Assembly: GCF_030253575.1 (NCBI RefSeq)
Contig: NC_080558.1
Location: 40,750,611-40,814,610 of the forward strand
Direction of reading: 5' to 3'
DNA length: 64,000 nucleotides
From: Rhododendron vialii
Lineage: Eukaryota > Streptophyta > Magnoliopsida > Ericales > Ericaceae
Within the stretch, counting starts at the first letter, position 1, and the number at the start of each line of letters is the position of its first letter. Made by a program: the position numbers and the translations under genes. The notes beneath the pieces were generated by a model, which had not been told where the DNA came from, ran no database searches, and saw nothing but the letters and a program-made list of their open reading frames with translations. This document shows, in pieces, positions 33,639-44,900 of the stretch.

Positions 33639-34256
33639 AATAAGAATCATGGTGGGATTAGAGTTTCTTATTTACACTGGGAGTCCGAACTTATTACTCC
33701 TTAGATCCTTATAGTAGCCCTATATATACACGTTACACTCTCTAGGTCAGATATACATTTTCTATTATTCACGAAATAGAGGCAGGCTTAGAGAGAGCAA
33801 ACAGATCACGAAAGAGTCAACACTCGGTTCGTGTTCTAGATGTGTTGGGAATACAATATACATGGAATACAATATACATGGCTTATAGCAAGACATGTTA
33901 TAACAAGTTCAACCAGCATTCGTGTCGAAGGGAGTTGAAGTGAAACCTTAATTCTGCCTTATAGGATGTTACGGTTTTCTTGTTGTCTAATCTGTACGTA
34001 TCATTACTGAGATTTTGGAATCATTTTCCAACAACAATATCTTTCAACGTTGGGCTTGCCAACTGAGCTTGGCTTGGGCTTTAATTTTTTCTGGGCCAAA
34101 AAAGCAAATCAAGTTTATACTCCAATTGCATTATATTAGACAATAAGGCATTTTGGCTTGGGTTTTCTTCACGTAAACTAATCAAATACAACATAAGCAA
34201 AATGCACAAAATCCAACGTTGGTTTGTAGAGTTTTACTTCTGATATCAAAAACATA
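33639..34256. other. Spacer, possible LTR relic
   Basis: CTATATATACACGTTACACTC followed by CTCTCTAGGTC and a direct repeat of TGGAATACAATATACA near 33856-33880 looks like promoter-bearing LTR sequence, but no partner LTR or target duplication was found. Confidence 0.25.
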
Positions 34257-34425
34257 TACTCAAACCTTGTAGCTAGAGAAGATGGTTGGCTAGAGTTGCT
34301 TGATGTCAAATGTCGGCACCACAATCTTAGTCAATGTTTGGTGCAACCGTATGCTTCCTACCTTTTTCATAATTATTTGATGGAAATACTTACCATCATA
34401 TTTTGGTCTTGTAAATAAAAGCTTA
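34257..34425 (-). pseudogene. Isolated patatin exon 3 relic (copy C)
   Basis: Minus-strand reading gives RPKYDGKYFHQIIMKKVGSI and HQTLTKIVVPTFDIKQL followed by TAG, matching exon 3 of copy A (near 22560-22720). Upstream and downstream exons are absent, so a third copy was largely deleted. Confidence 0.8.
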
Positions 34426-35216
34426 CTAGGTGCAGGGCCATGTCGAATACATAACCTTATCTTGAAAAAGATTTTTAAAATTTTTGTGTGTCTGTTATCT
34501 TCAATTCCATGGCTTGATCAAATAGTTTCATTGCCTGTGGGATTTTTAATAGAGGCATGATTGGTGGCCTTCTTTCTTGGAAGTCCATGTAGTCAATGTA
34601 AGGCATTCAGCTAAACCACTACTCTATTGTAAATTCGTATGCAATCGGGCAAATGCTCATACTTCTTCATAGCTAGGATGCAAGTGCTTTTGATTCCTAT
34701 TTGAACCTTTGCAAGTCGACGCTTATTATTACGTCTTATTTGCCATTAAATGTGTTAGATGACTCAGATGTCTTTAAGGATCTCTGTTGTTCATGTGTAA
34801 CATACAAGCATGTTGGTCATTGTTGTTTTTGGCCAAATGATGGAGTCAACGGGAACAAGTGGCTGCGGTTACCTCTATAACGATTTTAAAAAATGCTATG
34901 ATATATAAAATTAAAAAATTATTTTCAAATTATATAGGCTCGTCACTACTAGATTTTTTTCATTACTCCTTTTATGTAGAAAGTCATTAGTTTTCTAAGT
35001 TTTGCTTTAATAAAGGAGGACAAAAAGAAATAGTTCAAGGCCCAATTTGATGGGCCAAGTGAAATTTTTTGAAATATGAAGACTGAAGTCTAAAAATGCA
35101 AATAAACAAACATTAAACTTTGCCTTTTATGCAAACTTTATTGGTATTAAGATGTTAGATGAACTTTTCAAAAAGATGTTAGATCAACACAAAAGGGAAG
35201 AAACCTAACACCAAAT
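34426..35216. other. Gene-free spacer
   Basis: AT-rich. No gene or clear repeat recognised apart from short A/T runs. Confidence 0.4.
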
Positions 35217-36033
35217 TAGGGCCGTAAACGAACCGAATCGAGCCGAACCCTGTTAAGTTCGACGCGGGTTCATTGAGGTACTAGTCTGACTTGAGTTCGA
35301 TTAGAGCCTAAACAACTTGGCTCGAGTTCGGTTCGTTAAAATTTTTCAAGGCTCGGGTTCGGCTCGGTTGAGTTCATTAAGGTACTAGTCTGGCTCGAGT
35401 TCAATTTGAACCTAAACATCTTGGCCGAGCTGAATCTAAGCTCGAATTGAGCTCGTCAATACTCGGATTTGGTTCGGCTCGGCTTATTAAACTCAAGCGA
35501 ACCCAAACTCTCTCATTGATCGTATAGAATTTGGGAGAAAAATAAGAGATCGGATCCTCTGTCTGACTCCCCCTGTTCGACCCGCCTGTCCCACCCCTCT
35601 CGGTCGTTGATCTCGCAAATCAATAACTGAGATGGGCCGAACACTTTTTTTCTCAAAACGATGTCGTTTTGGAGCAAAACATGCTCAACCCATCTCAATC
35701 GTTGATTTGCGAGATCAACGGCCGAGAGGAGTGGGACAGGCGGGTTGGACGGGGGATCTCAGTCGGAAAAATAAGTATTGAATTATATATACAACCTTAA
35801 ATTTTTTTATATTTACAAATAGACCCTTACTGAATTATTAATTAAATTTAAGTATAGGTTCGCGAGCCTAACCGAGCCGAATACCGTTAGGCTCAGGTTC
35901 GGCTCATTTACGGAACGAGCCTAGAATTGAAGTTCAGGTTCAGTTCGTTTAGCAGACGAATCGAATTCGAACGAACTCTTGCCGAACCGAGCCTCGAACA
36001 GTTCACAAACGGCTTAGTTCATTTACAGCCTTA
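35217..36033. mobile_element. hAT-like non-autonomous element
   Basis: Begins TAGGGCCGTAAACGAACCG and ends, inverted, GGCTTAGTTCATTTACAGCCTTA. The 8 bp flanks CACCAAAT (35209-35216) and CACCAAAC (36034-36041) are a near-perfect hAT-length target duplication. The body is built of repeats of GGCTCGAGTTCGGTTCG type on both strands. It is 817 bp with no transposase, and carries another hairpin within it. Confidence 0.75.
35557..35768. repeat. Hairpin nested in the hAT-like element
   Basis: Arms CCCGCCTGTCCCACCCCTCT, CGGTCGTTGATCTCGCAAAT, GAGATGGGCCGAAC mirrored by CATGCTCAACCCATCTC, ATTTGCGAGATCAACGG, CCGAGAGGAGTGGGACAGG. The loop holds the palindrome AAAACGATGTCGTTTT. GC-richer than its host. 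Confidence 0.8.
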
Positions 36034-37087
36034 CACCAAACCAAAGAAAGAAAAAGTGTTTTGACTGCGAGTTGTTATAGATTGTATTTGTCTATACTTC
36101 GTTTGCCAATTTCCATAATTTATGCTAATGTTACACAAGTTTATGATCTTATACGATCCATAACAATTCTCAGTCAAACACCTCTTTGCATAGGAAATTG
36201 AGTACTAGCGTTGTGCTCGTTTGATTCATCGTACACTGGTCAAAAAAATATTATATTGATATTTTTTTTTAGCCCCGTGTATCAAATGGTCACAACAGTA
36301 CTAGTTAAAAAAAATTAGTTTTTCCACGGCCCCATACTTGATGCGCGTTAGCGGTTTCCATTCTAGGAATTTAAGATTGGAGAATTGGAGGCCTCTAGCA
36401 CATTAAAATTAGGTTGTGTTCTTATAAACTTGTAAGTCTAAAACTTCTTTTGTTATTTTTTACTTATCATTTTTTTTATAAGATTTTTTACTTATCATAA
36501 CTTTTTGTTTTTACTTTTCATGGTAATATTTTAGGTTAATCTTTCATTTCGACGAGAAGAACTGGAAAAGTATAAAAATATGAACCGATGTTGAAAAAAT
36601 TCAAATAAGACGACACTTTAGACAAATAAAACAGCTATTTGATACTTTTTTCGTCTTTTTTTTTTTGTCATTCATTACTCTTAATCTACTCTATCTCAAG
36701 GGACTTCGGGAGAGGATGTGTGCAAGATGTGTGCAAATGTAGTTGAGTGCAGTTAGTGCCTCCTTTATACTCTCATGCACATGGACATGGTACTTTTTTC
36801 GTCTTTAGTGATTTTTTTTTTTGCTTTTGGTCATAATTTTATACTTTTTAAACTCCCCTAGTCGAGGCGGATGATTAATCCCAAAAAAATCACTCCAATC
36901 TAATAACTTTTTTAAAAAGATGAACAAAACACGTAAAACGAAGAAAATAATTAAATTTACAAGAATGAAGCCTTAAGTACTTAGTATTTTTTAAATTAAA
37001 GAAGTATTATGAGAGAATAACATGTCTCGTAAAAATGAGAAATAAGTACTTAAAAAATAAAAACAAATTGAGCATTTAGCACATACT
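36034..37087. other. Spacer with family A MITE fragments
   Basis: Fragments of family A are seen near 36480-36610 (TTCATTTCGACGAGAAGAAC, TTCAAATAAGACGACA) and 36790-36945 (GTCGAGGCGGATGATTAATC). No gene. Confidence 0.4.
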
Positions 37088-37506
37088 CCTTTCGTCTCAT
37101 TTTAAATTCTCCCTGCGTAAAATCGTGTCATTTTGACTTTAAAAAAACTTGTAGTTTTTTATAATTTTCTTGGAACTTTTTTGTACCGTTTTAAAGTACT
37201 CATCAAAAACTTTTAAATGCACAATAAAGTTAAAAATTAATTATTTTTTGAGACTAAAGTTACACTTGCGGAAAACATTTAAATTGGGAGGAGGGGTCTC
37301 ATTTTAAATTCTCTCTGCGTAAAATCATGTCATTTTGACTTTAAAAAAACTTGTAGTTTTTTATAATTTTTTTGGAACTTTTTTGTACCGTTTTAAAGTA
37401 CTCATCAAAAACTTTTAAATGCACAATAAAGTTAAAAATTAATTATTTTTTGAGACTAAAGTTACACCGTCGCTTGCGGAAAACATTTAAATTGGGAGGA
37501 GGGAGG
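37088..37506. repeat. Tandem duplication of 200 bp, MITE-derived, upstream of ALF4
   Basis: CTCATTTTAAATTCTC at 37098 and 37299 starts two almost identical units (GACTTTAAAAAAACTTGTAG, TGTACCGTTTTAAAGTACTC, ACTAAAGTTACAC, TTTAAATTGGGAGGAGG). The outer ends ACTCCTTTCGTCTCATTTTAA and TTAAATTGGGAGGAGGGAGGAGT resemble Stowaway ends, so an internal part of one MITE seems to have duplicated. It lies 220 bp before the ALF4 start codon. Confidence 0.85.
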
Positions 37507-37644
37507 AGTAATTCGTTGATATTGGTGGGATGATCCATTAGCTCTTCTCTGCTTTTCCTTACCAAAGTGGGAGCCCTCTCGCGTAGGCGAGAACTCGCTC
37601 GAAAATCCAAACTGACGAACAGTAAACGTACACACACAAAGCTG

Positions 37645-37645
37645 T

Positions 37646-37676
<31 letters not shown>

Positions 37677-37687
37677 CAGTGGCGTTA

Positions 37688-37722
<35 letters not shown>
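37645..37722. repeat. (GA)n microsatellites in the ALF4 leader
   Basis: Two GA runs, 37645-37671 and 37691-37722, the second ending three bases before the start codon. GA/CT repeats near starts are common in plant leaders and can bind BPC/GAF proteins; that role is inference here. Confidence 0.85.
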
Positions 37723-37725
<3 letters not shown>

Positions 37726-37846
37726 ATGTCAATAGATTGTCTCCACACTCTCAATCTCTCCGATCCAAACCTTCTCCAGTCCTCTTCTCACCATCCTCTC
37801 CTCCTCCGCCTCCGACAAGCCCTAATCTCATGCTCCTCCGTAAGCC

Positions 37847-37892
<46 letters not shown>

Positions 37893-40800
37893 TTATATCT
37901 ATAGATATGTGTGTGTGTGTTGTAAGCTAGGGTTTATAACCTTTCGTGGTGAAAGCAACTCACATTACGACTACCCTTGCAGTCAATCGAATCGGGAGAT
38001 TTCCAGCGATCAGACAAATCAATTGGCGAGCTCGTCGACTTCCTCAATTCAGTCAGCGACGCCGTCGTTTCCGAACCAGACGAGGACTCTCCTGAGCACG
38101 ACGCGTTCCGAGTTGTTTCGGAGATTGATCGATACGTTGCTTCGCCTTCGTTGGACCAGGTAGAGGTTTCATAACCAAGGCTACGTTTTGAATAGTTGTT
38201 TATTTGAAATGAACGAAATTGACATTATTCTTTTGGGTCAAAGAATATATCAAATTCAGTTTTGATAGTTTAGGTAATGGATTGGGACTTGGGAGGTTTG
38301 CCCCGGTACTATTAACTCTTACTGGGCCAGATATTAATTGGGCCCACTCTAGTGGACGGTGGGATTGGTTCTCTAGGGATTAGTCGAGGTGCTCGTAAGT
38401 TGGCCTGGATACTTAAGATATGAGAAAAATTGAGTTTTGGTACGGCTTTTATTATTGTGATGGATTTTAAATCAGTAGTTTTTTTAGGGTCGTGTTAAGC
38501 TCAAATTCAAGTTCAATAGTTGATGAGGTGGATTTCAAGACTGAGTTTGGTAGAGTTTCCTTGTGATGGTTTTGAAATCAGTATTTCATGGAGGTGGTTT
38601 GAAACAATTACATGTAAGGAATTGAGTGACAAGGGTTGCTGCTATGCCGTAGATTGTAGAAAGTGTGGAAAAGTATCTGATCAAAGTACTTAGTAGCTAG
38701 AACTCCTCAGTCCTATCCTATGGGCCTTGATGCTGAGATTAATTGGAAAGTGCAAAATTGGCCAAACCAACACACACACAACACTTTGATTCTTGTGGGG
38801 AAAAAAGGAAAAAACACACCACGCGTGAAGAAATATCAAGAAAAGCAACAGAGAGAACGCAAGAAACAGAGTTTTTTACATGGTTCCCTAGAGTTTTATA
38901 ACCTAGGGTTTGCATCATCAATTACCGTAACCCTTGCCCTCCGAGATCCCGGCGTGGGCACATGCCATGGACCCGTGCGACCTGACTGGGCAGGTTGAAC
39001 CTGAATAGTCAGCGAAGCGCCAACCAAACTGATCAGGCTTCACAAAACCCAACAAAAACAAAGCCTGCAAAGCATTTTGTAATGTGGTCTATAAGCTTTA
39101 ATCAGCTGCAGCCATTTATTTTCTTTGGGGGGAGCGGAACAAACGTAATTTGTAATATGGCTATGGATCCCAACCACCTGGTTTGCCGCATTGTGAGGGA
39201 CATTAGAGCTAAGCTTTCCTAGGTGTTTAATCTGGAGAAGACTACGTATTAATGACGAGTTTTCAAGCATGAGGTATTCCTCTTTTGTGCTTAGTGTTGG
39301 TTTGTAGCTTATACTTTTAGTGACTTGTTTGGTTTTCCCCCTAGGTGTGGGGTGCTGGTTGTTTTTCTCGATGTTTTGTGTTCTTTGTCTTGTTTCTGGT
39401 GTATGTCCCTGTGCCTTTGTAGTGTTTGTGTTGTTCTATTACCCAAAAAAATGTATCTCCATGTTTTAATCTAGGCTACCTATTGCTTAGTCGCCTTTTT
39501 TCTTGTTAAGTGAGTGTTCCTTCAATTGAACCATATCTATCTAAATGGAGCATGAGTCTTGTCATCTGATATCTCATGTTCATTAATATCTGCATTTGAA
39601 TTTGATTTTGGATTGTTTGTTGGGGGCTGAAGGCGGTCATCGATGCCCTCTCTTTTGAGTTGCCTAAGGCAGTTGCAAGATTTGCATGCGTGTCTCGGAG
39701 ATGCTTGGAGATTGCTGAAAGGGTCATTGATCGGTTTATTGAGATTTGCAGTCCCCGTGACATGATTTCGATCCTCTGTGAGGTATACTACTCTTTTTGT
39801 GTTGGCCAATTGGATTAGAGAAATGTTAGGGATATTGCATTTGAATACTGCATAGTGTAGCCCGACTAGCAAGTGGAAAATTACTGAATCTTTCCTTAGA
39901 AGAAGAGTTAGCTCTCTCTTTTTAACTGTAAGATTTACTGGGTTCCCTAGAATTTACAGTAAATTAGTCTGTTATATCTCAGGCTCATATGCTTGTAAGT
40001 ATTTCCTTCTTACAGTTGGTAAAAAAAATTGTGGCAGAATAATTAATCTTGGTACTTATTTTCCTAAGATTCTTTAGCAGCGTGACTCTTTTGTTCCAAT
40101 TCGACATGTATATGTTTCATGTGCTTAGATTCTATGCTGATAATTTTAATCTACCTTTATAACAAGCCATAACATCCATCAGTAAGTGGACTTTCATTTG
40201 CTTGACAAACATCCCTTTACTCATCAACGTGATTGCATTACCTTGTATGATCTGAGTCTTTCCAGTAATCTTGTGCATGTTGTTTTTCACCCCAAGTTTT
40301 CCACTGGTGGCTTCTTGTTACCAATTTATAAGCTTGGTTTCATGGATAAGTGCTTCATAGACATCTGTCTGCAATTTTACCAGGCATTGGATTCTCCAAG
40401 CACGATGTTCAAGGTTCCTGGTTATTTTGTTCCTCTTCTGAGTGGGTTGTCAAAAGGTAGCATAAATACGGTTGGATAAACAACATAGAAGAATAACTAT
40501 ATCAACTAACTAATTGTCATTGCTGTTTTAAATACCTTCTGAATGTTCATGTACTTTGTGGGAAACACTAAGTTTGATTAACTGCTGACTTTTTGGGCGG
40601 AAAAAAAAAATTAACTGCTGGGATTTTGTCACATAACTAAAATCGTCACTCTTCGTATTTAGGTCTTAAGGTATTTTCTTTCTCCACATGTTTTAATGCA
40701 CATCTTGTCCGTCGCAGCTTTGTTTTGTTCCCAAGCTAAAATTACCAAACGAAACCAAACCAAGCTTTGTACCCCAATCAATTGGGGTTGGTTATTCAAA

Positions 40801-41891
40801 TCCTTTTTCCATCACTCGGCTTTATCATTTGCTCTAAACTTTGTTCCAACACAAATTTTCTGAAAATTTGGTGATTACACGTTTTTGCCTTTGCCTACAG
40901 CATCATTACATCGACAAATTTGAAGATATCTTGAAATGTGATGTTTTTCTTGATTTATGTGTTGAGAATAAACGTTGTTGGTAGTAATCTTTGTAAGCAT
41001 TACTTTTGAAGCTAGTCTTATCAGAGAGAAAAAAAATTGGTATGCCATGTACATGATCGCAGTGCCTTTTCTGGCCGTTTTCTTCATTTGTCTGCTCACC
41101 TATCAGCCCCATAAAGATGCTAATTTCTAGATTTTTTATTTTCTTAGGTTAGTGTACGTTACAACAATCTTTCTTTTTGCCTTTTAAGGCTTACCTTTAT
41201 CTGTGCCAAGCCAAAAAAAATTTGGTGTTTGCACAATGTTAATGTCATCATCATTGTAGCTTGAAGCATATCATCATTGTGCAAACACCAAATTTTTGTA
41301 GCTTAAAGCATATCATCATTGTAGGTTAGACCTATTAACCTTAAGCAAACTCTAATACAACTAAAACACCACGCTGCCCTTGCACTAACCAATAAAAGAC
41401 AATAAGTACTAAATAGTGCTATCACAGTTGTGCGCCTTTTTTCCATTAGAGCATCCCCAATGGGGATGTAAAACCAGGTGCTATAGTTATAACAGCACCC
41501 AGATGTAAAAAAAATTGCTACAATGGGGATGTAAAATAGAAATTTCAGGGATGTAAAATAGCACAAATGGAAAGGGAGATGTATATTTGCATCCCCTTTT
41601 GGCTGCAGCTATAAATGGACATGTCATCACCAACTGATTGTACCAGATTTTTAGAGAGCCGGAGTTACCTAATCTCGTCGGAAAGTCAGTCGGAATTTGC
41701 AAGAACACGCCGGAAGCTCGAAAACTGATTCCAGGTCTTGAGATCACCGTCTCCGACCCCGATTCTTGACGATCCATGGACGATGCAGGTCCGGAGATCA
41801 CCATCTCCGCCTGCTGTGCTCCTTCGGAAACCCTCGTCGATTTCCCCAGCCAAGATTACCCCAATCTTTGGAGAGAGAGAGAACCAATCTT

Positions 41892-41933
<42 letters not shown>

Positions 41934-44900
41934 GGTCGTCTGGTTCAGGAGGGGCGGGGGTGGGTCTGGTTGTGTTCGTAGAAGGAGAGAGAGAGAATAG
42001 ATGAAAGGTAAAGTTGAGTTGGGTTTATCCCAGCCATTTCATCCGACCGTTGGTTTTTTTTTTTTTTTTTGTTATTAGGATCCGACCGTTGTTTTGATGA
42101 AAAAAATTTGCAACAGTAATTTTTTTGTTCATGCCTATAAATGTGTGTTTCAAATAGGATTTTACACAAAAAAAAAAATCGGAATAAATGGATGGGAGTA
42201 AATGAATGAAGTAAATGGTGTAATTGAAGTGGATGAGAAGTTAAAAAAAAAAATATTTGGGATGGAAGTAATTTTTTTTTTCGGAATAATTTTTTTATAA
42301 GGTCCTCGATTAAGCGGATACCAAAATTATTTTTCAACGAAAGTAGTACTTGAATTAGGGATAAGAAAGTTGAGGAAAATTAAGGAGAAGAGAAAATTAG
42401 TTAATTATCCATCCTTTTTTTACATCTCACCATTGGATAGGGGAAAGTTCTATTTTACATCCAACTAACTTTTAACCACTTTTTACATCTAAAATAACTA
42501 TCCATCCCCTTCTAAAATACATCCCCATTGGGGATGCTCTTATGTTTTCATCATAGAGAGCAACATTTTGATGAAAGCAACTTGAAATGATAAATGGCTG
42601 AGACTGGATCTTTTTATACTGGTTCGAGCACAGAGGACTGTAAATGCTGAGAATTTCTATAAAAAGCTTTCGAACAAAGGAGATTCGTTTCATACTAATT
42701 TTGTATCCTAAGAAAGTCAAGCTTAAATTTTATCATTTTCTTTTTGAGGATATGTTTTGGCATGGAACAAGATTCAGGAATTTCACAACTTTTTGTTTGC
42801 GGACACCTGAGAAAGTTGCAGGAATTCACATTTTCTGGTTTTGCAGTTTTCGTGTCCATTCAAAGACGCCAATTTGAGCAAGTTAAAGCAGCTGTTCCTG
42901 TTATCGTCAATGTTTTGAAGGCTGTATCTTCAGAGTTGGACGATGGAGATACAGATTATGAGGATTTGTTAACCAGATCAATAGACATTGCCAAGTCAGT
43001 ACAAGCAGTTTGTTTAAAGTTGGTCTGTGACACGACACAAACTTTTTCTTCTATGTTGGGTTTGAGGACTTTCTTTCAAATCCTTCTAACCTGATTTCAC
43101 TCTGTGCAACAGGAAGACGAAGGAAAGGAAAAACTTCAGGCTCTTCTTGGTCTATATGTCTTGGAAATCATGGTTGGCACTCATCGCTGACCTGGAGTTT
43201 TATTTGCTTGATTAATTTTCCTTCAATCTAGCTGCTTACCTTCTATTTTTGATTGTTGGTATGATTTTATGTTGATTTGATATTTTATTTTGTTTGTGTG
43301 CCTTGTGTCATTTTTGAAGTTATTCCTTCTTTATTTTTCTTAGTACCGATATTCTTGTTGTGCAGGCGTTTGTTTCAATTGGCCTCGGATATAAAGTTTC
43401 AAGCTGTCTTAGTTTGATGTCACAGCTGGCTTACTCCCTCCGATTTTGTAATTTGTCATATCTCGGGTTAATAACAGGCTGTGATGTTGACATAATTATT
43501 GCCCGTTGTTGGAGGTAAATTCACACTGGTTCCCAATTTTGGAATGCTGTCTGTTGCTTCATATAATTCATTTATAATGTATTGTAAACACAATAGGCAA
43601 TTTGCTAGTTTTTTTATTTAAATTTATTTTTTGTATCTTTGTTCTGATAAGTGCCTTTCTAGTCTCTTATGTTACTTCCTTGAAAGAACATATTAACGAT
43701 AGGAACGATAATAGCCATGTGGTATACGATGGACAGTTATTGCCTTGGGGTTATTTATAGTGGCTGAACGAGCTGTTCCAGCTTGGGGTTAGATGGTCTG
43801 AGAAAAAATTTTAATCAACATTTTTTGTTTAGTTCACCTTTTTTCTAGTTTAAAAACTAGGGAAATTACTGTTACTGGTATAGAAAGAGCATTGGCTTAA
43901 GCTGTTAAAAATGGTGATTTTGCTACTTGAAATTCCTTATCTGGGCTTTTGGTAGGACGTTGCGTCTTCTTCAATCACCCCATCAAGGGATAGACAGCAA
44001 TGAGCAATCCATCTCAGCTTTGTTTAGTTGCACACTTGAACTTATGATTTCATGGCAACAGTAACCGTGAAAGTTGGTCAAAGACTTTCATCACAGACAA
44101 TGTATCCTTACAAAGTTGATTCAAAAGTGTTGCACAGCTAATACCTAGAAATTCTGTTTTGATGTGAATAATTTTTAGAGCTTCATTAATAGCACCATTA
44201 AAGGGCAAATGAAAAACTTGAACACAAATTTTTACAAGAAAACTCACTGATTTTGAGAAAAACTTGTAGCCTTGATTCATAACCACGGCCAGTTATACAA
44301 AAATTATTGCAAGTTAGAATCAAAATGCAAAGTATCGTTCATTTTTCTGCATGCGAAGGTTGAGCTAACCTGAATGTTTGTGCAATTTGTTGATGATTCA
44401 TTCCCAAAAGGACAGAGGATGGAGATGATCATGTGGGTTGTTTTGCTCATGTCAAGCATGGAGCATGTCTTGCAGGTTTGTAGTTTACAGTCTTTCTTCC
44501 TGTTGTTCCATGTTTTACTTGCTTTGCATTCCCTGGTATTGTTGATTGCCTCATATATATTTGTTCCCTTACGCAGAGCTTTTCTGTTTGATGTAGTAAT
44601 TTGGGGTTTCATATCGAATGAGGTTGCTCAGGCTGCTGATGAGGATCTGGCTGCTGTCAAGGCTAAACTTTCCAGTGACCAGACTAAAAGGTGGCAAGCA
44701 ATAGGCATGTTACGGAACATATTTTCATGTGTGAATTTGCCATGGGAATTGAAGAAGCAGGCCATCAATTTCCTTCTTAGCATTGTCGATGGAAACGTCT
44801 CGCGTCAATATGACAACGAACATATGGAATGCTCGTTTGATATGCCTAGCATTTTTGCAACTTTGCAGGTAGTTCTCATGCCATTTATTTGCATGTTCCA

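Noticed and set aside
41303-42337. Several frames of 71-130 residues in ALF4 intron 4
   Set aside because: They lie in the Harbinger-type element and its GA repeat; composition is repeat-driven and no transposase motif was found.
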